From positions 124,001-188,000 of the forward strand of contig VZTG01009274.1 in the NCBI GenBank assembly GCA_013397845.1: a stretch of DNA of 64,000 bases. Direction: 5' to 3'. The notes below the pieces were generated by a model. It made no database searches and was not told the origin of the DNA. It worked only from the letters and a program-made list of their open reading frames with translations. Source of the stretch: Melanocharis versteri (taxonomy: Eukaryota > Chordata > Aves > Passeriformes > Melanocharitidae). Position 1 is the stretch's first letter, and each line of letters begins with the position of its first letter. Positions 48,201 to 61,800 of the stretch are shown here, piece after piece. The position numbers and the translations under genes were made by a program.

Positions 48201-51200
48201 AGGAGTGGTTTTTGTAGACCAAAATGTTACGATATGGCTCAGACAAAAATAATGAGATTTGATCAGGGGATTAGAAACACGAGCACACAAGTCCCATGTC
48301 ATCTGGATGGAAATACGGCATATTAGGCCTTGAGGAATTTGAGCCCAAGTATTTGCTGTCTTTGAGACTCACATTGTGCCTGGGCTCTGAAAAAGTTTTC
48401 TCCGAGATCACTCCATGCTACTCAGAAGAGAGCTTTCAGAAAAGCCAGGATATCAAACTTCTCTATTTGATGGTCCCATGAAGTATGCATAATTTTTGCC
48501 CCAGGATCCATGTGAATGACTTTTTTCTGGACTGGTGTATTCTTCCCTGTGGAGTGACAAAGAAGGCAGCATATAAATATAATTGTGGGATCTGAAGTGT
48601 TGTGCGAAGATGGGCAATATACTTACTGCCTGCATCCTCTGGGTGGAACACTGTGCCAACAGGACTTAGAGCTGATGTGAATGGCTCTGGCTTTGATTTG
48701 CTGTAGAAACATGGATCCCTTTTGTATGGGTAGAGTACATCTCAGCTGGCCGGTATTTGATGGAATCAAACTCCCGGGGGAAAGGTAACCTGGCAAAAGT
48801 GATGTCCACTGAGGATCAAGTTTGTTGCCCTCCAAAGAGCTTAAATACATGTAGTGGGTGGATCCAAACGAGAGTAAGTTATCCAGGGAAACAGTCTGGC
48901 AAGGGTCTGAGGGCTGGGCTGTGTCCACCTCCTTCCTCAGTCTGCAGTGGTAAAGCGAAGGATGAAGAGGGAAAAGCAGTTAAAACAAGCAACTGTGGTA
49001 ACAAAAGAGTGAAGAAACACTGCCTCTTCTTGTGCAGTCTCTTTTCCCTCTAGATACAGCAGCTTTCAGTTCTTCATGCTTACAGCCTCTCTCCCAGGAC
49101 ACAAGAGCAAAGCAAGGAGACAAAGAGATGCGGCTGACTTTGGCTACAGATTTCTGTCAGTGAGGTCCTCCTCCCACTCTGAAGGAAATTCATTGCCGTA
49201 TAGTATGTCCCAGTGCTGAAGCGGTGCTGGTGTAGGCATACAAGTGCAGATGTTTGCTCTGGAATCTCTGTGCTCTCCAGCCTGTGGAGCCTCTCATAGT
49301 CACTCCAATGCATGGCCTGGAGGGTTCTTCTGACTTGGAAATTCAACTTGCAATGTACACTAGTGCTCCTCCCACCCATCTGTGGATTTATTTACATGAT
49401 GGTTTCTTCTTATAACTGCTAATTGCTGGTGATAGCACCTCTTTCATCCTACTTTGACGGCACATGAGGTAGGTGCAAATGAGCTGGATGTTTACCCCTT
49501 TGCCAGCTCTGAGCTGCAAACTCTGTCATGCCCAAACTGTCCATTTCTGCAGAACTGTGACTCTAGCTGAAAAGTGAAAAGAGAGTGAACAGGATCATGC
49601 TCTGCAAATGAGTGAACTTAGTGCTGAATTCTATAAATACAGTAAAAGTGAGCGAGTGATTGCAGTTAGCTATTCCACAGCCAGCAGGCACAGGTGAAAT
49701 GGGACAGTGACACTTTTTCTCTGCTGGAAAGACAAGCCAGGGAAAAAACGTGGCTGGTAAGGTGGTTACCTGGAAGTGAGTAGAGACTTATATTCAATTG
49801 AGCATATACTCCAAGGAGAAAATTTCCAGCCTTAATGAAATAATAGGAAATTTTTATATTTAATTCAGTGAGACAGGCTGTCAGTCCCAAATCCTCGGGA
49901 CATAAGAAGACTGCAACATGACACTGAAAGAGGGGTTATTTTCTTAATGCATGTAGGGCTAGGATGGATGTCAAAATGATTTAGGAGACCAAGGTGGAAG
50001 GAGGAGAGGAATAGTTTTTCAATAGTTTCGACTGTGAGATATGCGCTGTACCAAGCACCTGCCATACTGTATGGTGTATATATAGCCGGTTGCAAATGCT
50101 CTTTCTGCTGAAACCAAGCTGCTATGGCAATGATACAGGATGTAATGTATGCTGATTTCTCTGCGTAGGATGTTCTCATGCAACTCTTCAGTATCAACCT
50201 GTGACTATTTGGTCCTCTAACTAGTGGATGGGTGCTGAAGGTTTCCTCCTGGGGTATCTCATGCAAAAGCAGCAGTTATTTTCTTCCTAATACTTTTGTT
50301 TTGCAGGTATGATGTGTACCTGAAAAATTTGTCCTTGGTTCTTCTAGTTTTTTTGGGGATGTATTTGTTGTGTCTTCCAGAAATGTCCAGTATTTTACTA
50401 GAATATTGAGAGAGGGAATAAGACATGACCTACTGTGTTCTATTTCTGGGAACATTCCTGCATGATAGTTGTGTTTACACTGACTGTATCCTCAAGCCCA
50501 CACTTAAAATGCAGATCAGACAGTATTGCCAACGTATTTTTCCTTGAGAGTTTTTCCGAATATGGAGTCATATTTGCTGCTCTGCCAGTATTCTTGCTGC
50601 TAGTGTCTGTTTTATATTTCTGTGCAATTCCTCTTGTTAAAGAAAGAAAGAAAAGCATAATGGCTGAAATGTGCAACTGGGAGTATTGACTCTATCGTGA
50701 TTTCAGATGGGTGAATGGTAAATAAATATGCAAGGAGCATGCAGCAATGAACTCTTGGGTATGGTGTTGCTATTCTACCATTTCTATTATGTTCAGATGA
50801 CACTAAGATAGTCTAATGGCAGCAAATAGAAATTGGGTGGTTAAGAAGTCTGCTCTCAAGCTTTTTAGTACGCAATGTACTGCTCAGATTCCTGCTACAG
50901 TGGGGATACAGATATATAGCTAGGCCTTGCACATTTGATTCATAGTTTGTTAATAATATGGGATTGGTTAAACAGCACAGACTGAATACATAAAATTATT
51001 TAATCATTTAGAAATCACAGAATTTGCTGAATAATAGGGTAAGGAAAATTGAATTTGTCCAGCTTTTTGTCATTGCAGAACAGTCCAGTCTAGCCTTTAA
51101 TTTTCATTACTGGGTCAAGTTACAGTGTCAGGTCTAATTCATGGGCATTTATAAAAGGCACGTTTAACAATCTTCATTAGGAAAAATGCTGTAATTTTTC

Positions 51201-54200
51201 CTGAAGGCTCATAAGATGTTGCACAAAAAAATGAAATAATCTTAGGCCACTGATCTGGAAAATGCTTTCTTTTCTGGCATTCTTTACACCATAAGAGGGC
51301 AAAAGCCCAGTATCTGTGATGTTACTCAGTTTGGTATATTTCATCCTCTCCGAAAGGTTTCATCTCTCTGGACAATCCAAACCATTAATCTAAGGAAAAA
51401 GAGTCAGCACTTAATAACGGAATGTTACTTTATTGAGCGCTTAAACTGTGGCCAGGAAAAGCAAATACACTTTGAATCAACCCAGTGCAGTGAAGTGGAA
51501 TATAAATGTTGCAGAGCTTATCTATGGAAGCATGTTGTCATTTCTCTGAGGTTTCTATCAAACTTTTAATCAAAACCATAGCTGGAATTGGCCCATATTA
51601 CTGTGATCATTTTTGAATGTTCTGTGCTGTTAAGTCTAGCACACAGATTGATAATGTTTGAACACTGGCACTTTTGCCAAAAGTCACAAGAAGGTTGCAG
51701 GCTTCAGGCACACATCATCAGTACATGTAATATATCTACTTCAGAAGCAAAGGGAAGTCCATTGGAGATGGCCGCAAATGCACTCCAGTGGCTAGAACTA
51801 ATGATCCGATAAAGTTGCGAGATGATCTGGGAAATGTATTACTTTAATGAATAAGGAGGAATGTATTCACAAAGACCAGCTGCAGACCAGGTAGGCTAAA
51901 GGCCTGCATTAGCTCCTGTAAAAATCAGTTTGGAAAACCTATAGTTAGAGTTCAACACTGAATTGGCCTACAGAATGCCAGCGCTGATTTAGTACACTGC
52001 TTAGTGACATGTGTTTTTTCTATTCATTCACTTTTCTTAGCACAGCTGGTTGTTGCGCCTCTTATCTTTCTTACATACAGAGTAATGTGAGAGTCGTGCC
52101 AAAATATATGAAGATAATCTGCATATGTAGTCCATAATGCCTACTGCACCTATGTGAAGTTCATGTTTCAAACTTTGGGTAGAAAGATCCTAGCACTGCC
52201 ATGAACTTTATTTTAGGCTTAACTTCCTGTTTTGTTGTCTTCAGTGCACATAAACAAGCACTTGCTCATGTGTTCTGATAGCCCATGGAGACAGACATGT
52301 CTATAGGCAATTTTGGGTTTTTTTTGTCTGATAATACATCTACTAGAATAGCAGTTAATCTAGTAATTTCATAAAGCACTAGGTTTTATATACAGACATC
52401 AAAAAACCACACGTATCTCATATTCCAGCTATCTTTGGTTTATATTAGAAACACAGAAAAGAGTACAACAGCTAAAATGAAAACCAGGAGTGGTTCACCT
52501 AGTATCACAGCTGATACTTTTCTACAATGTTAATATCATAAAAATGCTGTAAGAAGTATCAAAAGAAAAAATACGTGTCTGCACATAATTACATAATGTG
52601 AGCAAAGTATTTAGTTAAACTATACCAGTTAATCAGGCTCTCATTAAAAAATTTTGAGAAATACAGGTTGATCAAAAACCTATAAAACATTATAAAGTAA
52701 GGAAAGGATATACAAACATTGTCATGTATTGATACTTATTTTTTCCAAGGAGAACACCATGTTGGTTTTTTTTGATAATGGAGTAAGTGTGAAGAATGAA
52801 CTTCGTGTAAGGAGGAGCAGACAGTGTAAAATGTTGGTGTATTTTACTAGTGGGTTGACAAGTTAGTTGCTTGTTTCTAATTTTTAGAAGTTAGAAAATA
52901 TAAAGGATCTATTTCTGGTGATTAGATGAAATATTGAATTCATTTTTGCCAAATTAGGAAAAATGTAATTAATTTGATTCTCCTTTTCCTAAATTCTACC
53001 TCTTCAGGCACTGGTCTCGGAATAACTCCATTCTGTACTCAATTTTCACGGTGTTTCCATCTGGTTTCATGACATTGGCCCAGTGTTTGAAAAGAAAATA
53101 GGCGTTCAAGCACTCAAGATACTTTGCTGAGTTAACTGACCATGATCTGGGCTTTCTGAGACAGTCACATAGTTAGTTGGGGGAAAAAATGACTCATTTT
53201 TATGAAGCATCCAAGTCCATTATCCTTTATGTAACCAAGACCCCAAATTACCCTGATGTACTTGGCTGAGTACGTGATGAATGGGTTGGCTGGATGAAGG
53301 AACTGGTAGCATTTGTAATTTCCATGTATCTCTGGGAGGTCCCTGTGAGGAAATCTCAAGCAATAATTTGAAGACTCTTCACACAAAGTAGTTTGGGATT
53401 ATTATTTTTCTATCTTTTGAAATAAATTGCATACGGTAATTTAGACAGCAGGAGTAGTAAATGACAAAATTCCTTGTAAATGGAACATGGTTTCCTGCTT
53501 AACACATACTTTTTCCCTTTTGATTCTTACCTGTTTCCTGCCACTCTAGCATCTGAACAACTTAATATTTCATGCCTCTGTTTAACATTTGTCCTGTAAA
53601 TTAAGAGAATAGTGGCGTCTACATCTAAATGACTGGATGGGGGTGCTGATTTTCCGGGTTTCTGAGTGCTTGGTGAGACCCTACCATGCACCAGCACGCT
53701 CCAAGGCTTCTGGAGAAATAAAACCCATGCGTTCTGGCTAGAAGTACTCTCCAGTGACCGCTACCTTTGTGCCAGCCAAGAAATGGTCCATGCCATGACC
53801 CACTCAGTCTAAGTGCTGCCATAGTTTCCAACAGTGCTTACTCCATACAAAACTTCATGGAAGGAGACAGTAAGTTATTTAATCTTTAGTAGGTCTCTTA
53901 GCATAAATACTATTTACATATTCAAAACAGCAAAGGTCGTGCTGCCTACAAATATATTTTGTGTTTATGTCATCCATTGAAAATCATTAGGTAGCATGGA
54001 TCACAGAAATACTTTCAGCTAAGCCAGAAACACAAGACTCAGATGTTACAAATAAACTCCAATTTCAATTGATTGAATAATTATTTTATTCCGCCAGTTT
54101 TCTTTAGAAAATGGTTACATCAAATGGTTTGAAAACTGTTCCAGATGTCAGTTGTTGTTTTTCATTGGGAATGCATGAGCAAATGAAGGGTCATTTGATT

Positions 54201-55230
54201 GATACCAGCATCATACATAAGTATGACGCCATATTCTATCTTAATTTATGTGACAAGCAATTTCACTCCTAGCAAAACTAAAGGACTGAGTGGCCTTTTT
54301 CCTAATTTAAACAAATATTCAGTTGTAATTCTGTTTGTAATAACAGAATACGTTCCTGTGTCTCTTCCAGCAAAAAGTACCTCTGTATGTTTGAAGACAA
54401 AAGCTTTAATCTGATACAAGTTCATCCTTCCTGGTATCATTTAACTTAATGTCAGGGTTTACTGAAAGTCCTCAGTCAAAACTATTAAGAACACACTGTT
54501 TTTTGATGGAATGACTCTTTTGTGAACCACACTGCTTCCTATAGAAAATGTTGACTCTTGGTTGAAATTGCCGGAAAACCAAAAGTGCTACGTTGGATGT
54601 ACTTTCTCCATTCTTCCCATTCCCACTTGCTTCTGTGTCCAGTTTCCTCGGTCAGATTACACTGCCTGTAAAGCATTTAAATGCCTCTGAGAGCAGTGAG
54701 ATTCAGTGGACTGTGAAGGCAGACAGGACAAAATGTCAGAGCAAAACATTTGCAAACAATTGTTTTTCTTCCTTCTTCTCCTGGCTTTGAGATCTGTTAC
54801 TCTGAAGTAGTGATTTACAACAAGATCATGTTACTTCTTAACATATTCGTCATACTTTTGACAGCTTAATAGGTTTCAATAGCACATTTTAAAAAGCTGA
54901 CAAACATTTCAAAATATGATTCCCGATATGTCATTAAAAATAATGCTGTTCTAAGATACAGTACTTCCTTTAAAAACAAAGTAAAACAACTCAAAACTTC
55001 AAACAACAATTCTCCATGTTTTTAAGGGATTAAAACAGTGGTTTTTTTTTTCACTGAGGTTTCACAAGTTCTGAGACAGTAAATAAAGCATGATTTCTAA
55101 TGTCTTTCTGTGGCCTGTAAGAAAGTAGATACAATGAAACTGTAGTTTACACAGAGCAGCTGAAAAAGCGTTAATTTATAAAGACCAGTGAGCTCTATTG
55201 TCTAGATTTTCTCCTTAACAACAAAGAGTT
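39204..55230. other. Long unique stretch, no gene recognised
   Basis: Sixteen kilobases without a recognisable gene or transposable element. The longest open frames are 42602-43021 (+, 139 codons), 49865-50266 (-, 133 codons) and 39415-39753 (-, 112 codons). None shows domain motifs, a coding-like composition or consistent splice contexts. The 50435-50689 (+) frame encodes a hydrophobic stretch followed by KERKK, but lacks an ATG at its nominal start (it is GTG) and good splice sites. 48300-49400 is slightly richer in G+C. Confidence 0.5.
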
Positions 55231-55295
55231 CTGGGTAAATCCTGACTGCCCTGAATTTAGTGGGAATTTAATCACTGACTTCAACAGCTTGGACT
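55231..55295. repeat. Ancient palindromic interspersed repeat remnant
   Basis: GGGTAAATCCTGACTGCCCTGAATTTAGTGGGAATTTAAT (split here as GGGTAAATCCTG, GCCCTGAATTTAGTGGGAA, TTTAAT) followed by CACTGACTTCAACAGC follows, with mismatches, a remembered amniote palindromic repeat: GGTGAAATCCTGGC, CCATTGAAGTCAATGGGAG, TTTTGC, CATTGACTTCAATGGGG. The terminal part of the second arm is lost. No database name is assigned. Confidence 0.5.
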
Positions 55296-58200
55296 GTACT
55301 AGCAAATAAAAAATGCTTGGAGCTCTCCTCTGACACTGCATTTTAGTTGCCTGCTGGGACTATCTCTGTACGCCTTCCCGAACCCTGCACAGGAGTGCTG
55401 TGGTAGAGGAGCAACTGGCCCAGGACAAAGTCACGCCAAGGACTCTTCTGGAAACCAGCAGCACAAAGTAGCGTAGCCATGAACATTGAGGCTAGAAATT
55501 CGCCTTCTCCATCCAGCCTCTTTTGACTAAACTATACTTGTCCCTTGTTTCTCTGTTCCTCCCATAATTTCAGTATCTGAAAGATTAGATCATAAATATA
55601 GGTATCGCCTGATTTTTTGCCAGTGCAGTTCAAAGGGATCAAGAACCTTTCTAGTGAAGTCGATGGCTAGTTGAAATCTGGATTTGACTGAATTCTCCCC
55701 TCTCAAGGTAAAAAAAAAATCTGTAGAGTAATAAAATTTTAAGTGTCCTTAAAACTGTAAATGTTAAGCAACTATTTTATTTAATTACATACCATATGCC
55801 ACATTTGGCACACATTAAAATCTGTAGGGTTTTTATGTGTTTCTTACTGCTCAGTAACTACTACTTAGTTAAATATTTAATCTAAAACTTCTTAAATACA
55901 GAAGTGCCCTGCATGAGTTTATAGTCTCCTGTCATGCAAGAAAGGAAAAGGTAAAAATCTGCAACTCTATAAACATTTAGAGGGTAAAAAGCCATATATA
56001 ATGAATAGGAATCACCTTCCCTCTGGATCATTGAAACTTAGGTCATATGCTCCATCCAATATGATGCAATTTTTACAAACTAAATTATCCTGTAGCGCAA
56101 ACTTAATGCATCTTCCTATCCACCATGTACCTATTTGAAAGCAAATATTCAATTCAATTTGCATGTATAAATACATGGTTTTTCAGGCTGGGAAGTCTAA
56201 AAATATTTCACCTAAATGAGCAATTAAACATTTAAATGAACTTTGTGTTTTTCCTATTGATCTGTTGTGTATATTATTCCCTCAATTATGACTCCAAAGA
56301 GTTGAAAATAAGGCTTTGTCCTGTATTGTAATTATGGTTTTTCACAGTACAAAATCATACAAGATTTTGAGGGCAGAAACAGCTCTACGGCATGCTAAAT
56401 CAAATAAAAAGCTCTTACAATTAATTTTTGTAGCCTTATTTAAAAATAAAATTGTTGCCAGAAGGAAGAATTTTAAACCACACAGAGAAAGAATTTCTGC
56501 CTATTGATTCCCTCTTTTAGGTTTGCCATAGAAAAATAAACTAGGGAGGAAGAATGGCAGCAGAAGTATCCACTTAATGAAAATAACAAGAAAATGAAAT
56601 AAAATACAAGCAAAGCCATAGCTTGCCTGAGTCTAAAAGACTTGAACTTAAAGCCTTTTCTCTACTCTACCTTTCTTTAATAGTGACAGATTTTCATAGG
56701 TGAGATGGAGAACTATGGGAAATGTTTCACTTTTATTTTGCCTCAACAACCTGCATTTTTTTTCTTGAAAATTTTTCCATTGGAAATATGGAAGCACATG
56801 GAAATAAAAGTGAGATTTTTTTTCTGAAAAATTAAAAATCCAAAAGAATGTGTTAGTACTTGGGTGCATTCCAAAGGTACAATGGAAAGGATGTCTCTCC
56901 CCTGGATTTCTATTTTTATTATTGTTATTTTTTAGGATGGATGAAAATGATAAAGCTTTATTTTGTTAACAAAAGTCCTAAAATGTTCCTCAACTCTGCT
57001 AACATATGGCATTCTTTAATTCTTAGTCTCTCTGATCACCAAAAGCATTAAATCAAACCACGATTCAGAGTCATCAAAGGGATAATATACCATGAAAAGA
57101 TGAAGTTAATTCAATTGCAATAACTTTATTAGCACTACATGATACCTAGGTACAGTAGAAGTTAATGAAGGCAATGAATAGTCGACATCTGTTCATTGAA
57201 AATAATTTAACACTAATTTAGTGTCGATTTTACACACAGAGAGATAACGTCTGCACTGAAACATCAGCTGTTTTTATTTCTGCCTGATACACAAAAATCA
57301 GCACAGTAGTTTGGCACAGGTTTTTAATGGAATAGTCCTGACTTTTATCAGAAATGAGAATTGTGATTACACAGAGTAAATAGCTGTTGTCCAAAAGTTG
57401 GGCATTCTCTGATCATAACTTTTAAAATTGTGGTGTGTTCATCACTGGGGAAAAGGTCACTTGAAACTCAAAATTTGTTCCTGTCCTGTTCATATTTTAT
57501 TTTTGAATACATAAAGTGCTCTTTATTTTTCATTTGTAGCTCCAGATTGCAAATAGATACTCATCTGCTGGGTAGCCTGCTTACCAAGAATCTTTGCTGA
57601 AAGCTGAGGAATCAAAGTGTACTGACCTTGTGGCATAGAATATTTCCTTCTCATCTAAAAGTAAACTCAACGCTTTTATTTGAGACTGTGATGAAACAGA
57701 TAGTGTTTCCTGTTGCAGTTGGTTTCCCTTATAATTTTTAAAACTTTCTTGGAAGCTGTCTTAATGAAGCATTCCTCACAGTGAACTGGTTTGTTAAAAT
57801 ATTTGTACAAACCAAACATCTGAAGAGGCGTGTTGCAAACATGAATCAAGCGGAAACTGAGGTTTTAAGGCATATTTGAAAAAAGTATTATTTCCAAGTT
57901 ATCTTCTCTTTTTTGCTTAGAATGTTCCATTAACATCATAATTTCTGGAAGGATAATATCCAGGAAGAATTCAAAGCTAGTTGTCTCATGTAAACTGTCT
58001 TCTGATAGCTAACAGTGGACTCTCCACTAGCATTACTTAATGTTTAGGAAACAGAGTGAAAGAACTCAGCTGCTAATGTAAAGTCCTGTAAGTCAAATAC
58101 ATACTGGAGTTTAAGCATAATAAAGTGTTTGCCAAAGGGTACCAATGAGAGGGAATCTGAATGTATGTCTAAAATTGCTTCTATAAGGCTCTGGGAAAAT

Positions 58201-60705
58201 TTTTATTCAGAAGTCCTTTCCCTTCTATAACAGCCAATGCATGAGAGACAGTGCATCAATATTTTGTCAATGGCAGATGAGCTTCTTTATGACTAAATAA
58301 GTGTTGGGGCTGCAGTTATTCGCATTTAGTGGTGTCCTTAGGAAAGACACAGTTTACTTTTTTTTCTTTGAGCTTTACTGCAATGGCTTTCTTCCCACTA
58401 ATTGCTGAAGAGACATGAGCACTGCAGCTCTTACAAGTGACTGATGTAACAGGCTCAAGAGCCAGACAGGCATAAATCCCATTTCTTAGATGTCTTCTAC
58501 GGTGCTGACAAACCTGCAGCCAGGAACACGACAGCACTGTATGTTTAAAGCTGTGGATGCACCTCAGCCTTTCTATTTAATGACATATTTCTTGTAAGCA
58601 AATATGCAATGGAAACTAAGCTCTGTGTGTGTGTGATTTTGTGTGTTTTAGTATTTAATGCCGTTGTTAAGTGCCAGATTAATGTCTCTGTACAAACCCA
58701 CCCAGTTAGCCAGGTCTGTAAATAATGTATAAGTCTTATTCTGAGTCTCCTAGTAAAGCACATTGAATCATTCCTTTTATTACTGCTGCTATGACCTAAC
58801 ATAAGAAACAAGTATTACTTTCTTCACAATAGGGAAGTCAAAGATTAACAGAGTCTCAAGTGGAATCTTTGTGGTAAGAATGAGGAGCAGCAGTTTGAAG
58901 GGTTACCTTAAATTACCCCAGCAGCAATTAACTTCCAGAAGTTCAGATTCACCAATCCACTGTCAAAAGACTAAATTTACCCAAATAGCAGGTGATTTCA
59001 TATCTGTAAATAGCATAAAATGCAATGGGTTGGGCAGTTAGAAAGAAAATGCTGGTTTACTAACAGAGTTAATGAATGTCCTTCACAAAAAACAAAAATT
59101 AAAAAAAATTTAAAAATATAATGCTTGGCTTAAAGATTTGTATTTTAACTTGGGATCAGAAAAAGGAAATCAGACTCTTTAATTCCTGACACATGGTTCT
59201 TCCAGTCTGCTTTCAGAAGCTCTTTGTAGCCGGGAGTGATAGACAGCAGAGAAATGATTTTTCTAATTTTTATTTGTTTTAGCTGATCTATAAACAGTGC
59301 TTTGACCTAAAGATTGAGATTCCAGAGACTTATTCTCCTTGGAACCAGGAAGCTAAAGAAACCCGGGCAAAGTCACGAACAGGGGCAGCTATTTTTTTTC
59401 TACTTGTCATGAGGAGAATAAAGCTTTTATCATCGCTGATAAAAAATGGCTGCAACACTTATTGCTTTCAGTATAAGAAGCTGCAAGATCAAGGTAATAA
59501 GGCACTCTCCAAAGGATACAATGGGAAGTAAAAGCACTATTCTAGTATAGTGAAATAGAAATTCTTACAAAAATGTGGTCATCCATTCTAAGCTGAATGA
59601 TACTCAAGGAAAGAAAAAGACTGTAGCTGGGTTTTTTTGGTGTATTATAACCACAGTCAGCTGAAAGCTCTGAGTAATGAGGCAGATGATACTATGTGAG
59701 GTTGTCCATCTAAGGTTCCCAGCAGTAAGGAATTTGCTATGATAATTTATGGACTTTGGTTCCCATGGAAGGAAATGTGTGTATGCCTATCCTGGTGTAA
59801 CTGAAAGTAAAAGCTGAAAAATAAAGTAACTGTTCCCAGGGCTTTTCACATTCGACTTGATTTCTGCATTAATCATCTCTATCACAAACAGTCCTTGGCT
59901 GTAGTCCATGAAGACAAAGGAATGATTTCACAAAGCAGAGGAAGACATTTTTCATTTACTTGTGGACATCCTCGGTCTGAAAGGTAATCTTTCAATAACA
60001 GAGAAATTTAATGTGGAAGCAGTGATATTGACAAGTAAGGTTAAACAGACCGAAGCAATGTTGAGTTTCACTTCAGATTGTAGGTAAAGACACTTCTCAT
60101 TGTGCCCAATGTGTTTGAAACTTTGAATCCTGGAAAACTTAGGGCTAATCTTAACATTTTTTCCTTTCCCTTGCCTTTCCTGTCAAATGCCAGTTTGAGA
60201 ACCAGCCATGATGCTTATCATGTAATTTGAAAGGTTTCCCACAAAACTTAAAAGGTTTTCCACAAAAAAATGAAAATTTCACAAGTAAGGAGCATCAGAG
60301 ATAATAGTCTGTATTAATGTGCCAGTAATTCACAGCCCTCTCCCCCACAGTTGGGTGCTGAGATGCTCAAAGCCTGAAAGCACAGTGACAGTAAATCCAT
60401 GTAAATTCATTTCTGAAGTAAAAGACAGCTGATACAAATTTGAAATTTCTTTCAATGAAGAGTTCTATAGGAATGATTTTTTTAGGCAGAATGCGTGGGG
60501 AAGTTTTTCCTGTTTCCAGTGGGAACATTTTGCTCTGTGATGTTGAAGCCCCTGAGTTTGGGCTGTTGTCTCAGCTGTGTTTCCCACAGCACTCTTGGAT
60601 GCGAGGTGGCCTAGGAGGACATTCAGCAATGATCAGCTGCAGGGCTTGGAACAGGGTTCCCAGATCTGCCCACCCACTGGGACACCTGTGGCATAAGGAG
60701 TGCTC
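55296..60705. other. Unique DNA, no gene recognised
   Basis: No gene or repeat family is recognised. A short TG-rich run lies at about 58621-58650. Open frames are at most 106 codons and without motifs. Confidence 0.5.
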
Positions 60706-60770
60706 CTGTTACAGACGGGGAAATGCTGGGACCGCGGGAGGTGAGCTGACAAGAATTTAGACAAAGTTTC
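60706..60770 (-). repeat. Possible MIR-like fragment
   Basis: CTGTTACAGACGGGGAAATGCTGGGACC followed by GGGAGGTGAGCTGAC (written here in two blocks) resembles the inverse of the MIR core (TTTTACAGATGAGGAAACTGAGGC, AGAGGTTAAGTAAC). The match is short and could be coincidence. Confidence 0.25.
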
Positions 60771-61141
60771 TAAGAGAACCCATTTTTCATCAGAAGTTTG
60801 CCTGACCGGCCTAATATCACAAACTATTTTGATCACTATATTTTTCAGAATAAGCCTCTTTCATTGTAAGTTTTCAATTACTTCGGAGAATGACAGTATC
60901 ACCATGCCCCCTAGCTTCTGTTTTATCTTTTTTTGCCATGGAAACATTACCATGTCTGTAATTGATGAAAGGGTTGTGATCAAGAGTGGTTTCCACGTGC
61001 CTCAGTTGATGTGTTGTCCTCTGCAAGATGAGGGTATAGAGCTGATGAATGAAAGATCCTGGTTGTTGTGTTGTTTGTTTGGGATTTTTTCGTTTCTTTA
61101 GGTTGTTTTAGGGGGAAGAATGTGAGAGGAGGTATAAAAGC

Positions 61142-61800
61142 AGAATAATTTTGGGACCTCAGGAGATCATGAGTTCGCAGTCAGACAAGGTTGCTCAAGG
61201 CTTATTCAGGAAAGTTTTGAAAACCTCCAAGGGTTCATACTGAACCGCCTTTCTTAAGAAACATGCTGTTTTTCCCTTGCTGCATTTTGTGTCTGTTGCC
61301 TCTTGTAATAGGATTGTGTCTCCAGCCCTATTTTCTCTGTAACCGCTTGGCAGGCAGCTGAAGGCAACAACAGTACTCCTACCTTTAATCTTTTCCTCTT
61401 CAGACTGACCAACCCCCATTCTGTCAGTTGCTTTTCATACACCAGGTGCTCCAGCCCCGTTGTCAGCTTGGTGGCTCTCCGCTGGCCTTGCTCCATTTCC
61501 TCAACGTCTTTTTGTCTTTCTCGTACTGCAGAGCCCAAAGCTGGAGGCACCCCTCCAAATGTGGTCTCACATGTGATAAATATAGGAAAACAAATGCTCC
61601 CCTTGGCCTTCTGGCAAGAGTATATTCCTGCTAATGCAGCTCAGTAAGCAACTGTGCTTCGTCCCTGCAGAGGTAAACTGCTGGGTTTTGTTCACCAACA
61701 CCCCCAGTTCCTTGTCTTCTTTCTCCCCCACCAGTGCCAAGCCTTTATTGTTATATGCTATTCTTTCTTTGCAGATGCAGGATTTTGCATGTGTCCTTGA
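61142..61800 (-). mobile_element. CR1 LINE fragment (ORF2 end to 3' end), diverged
   Basis: On the minus strand the order is as follows. A GCAAAATCCTGCATCTGC block (near 61790) corresponds to the CR1 'TGCAAGGTCCTGCACCTG' block. Next come an ELGVLVNKTQ-like block (near 61700) and a remnant of the ISRNILLPEGQG segment. A PPALGSAVRERQKD-like block is followed by QRRATKLTTGLEHLVYEKQL (near 61450) and EWGLVSLKRKRL. The non-coding 3' part then contains AAGAGGCAACAGACACAAAATGC, CCTTGGAGGTTTTCAAAACTT and GAGCAACCTTGTC, ending in GATCTCCTGAGGTCCCAAAATTATTCTG at 61142. Frame changes between about 61550 and 61570 and a diverged middle make it non-functional. It belongs to a different CR1 lineage from the copy at 1655, judging by the 3' text. 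Confidence 0.9.

Noticed and set aside
49865..50266. 133-codon minus-strand open frame.
   Set aside because: No recognisable family and no supporting neighbours or splice sites.
50435..50689. 84-codon plus-strand frame with a hydrophobic stretch followed by a KERKK basic cluster, resembling a membrane-protein exon.
   Set aside because: The nominal start is GTG, there is no good donor before the stop and only a weak acceptor, and T-rich DNA readily gives hydrophobic peptides by chance. No family could be named.
57776..57797. TCACAGTGAACTGGTTTGTT resembles mature miR-128.
   Set aside because: It diverges after the first 11 bases and the upstream sequence does not fold into a matching hairpin arm.
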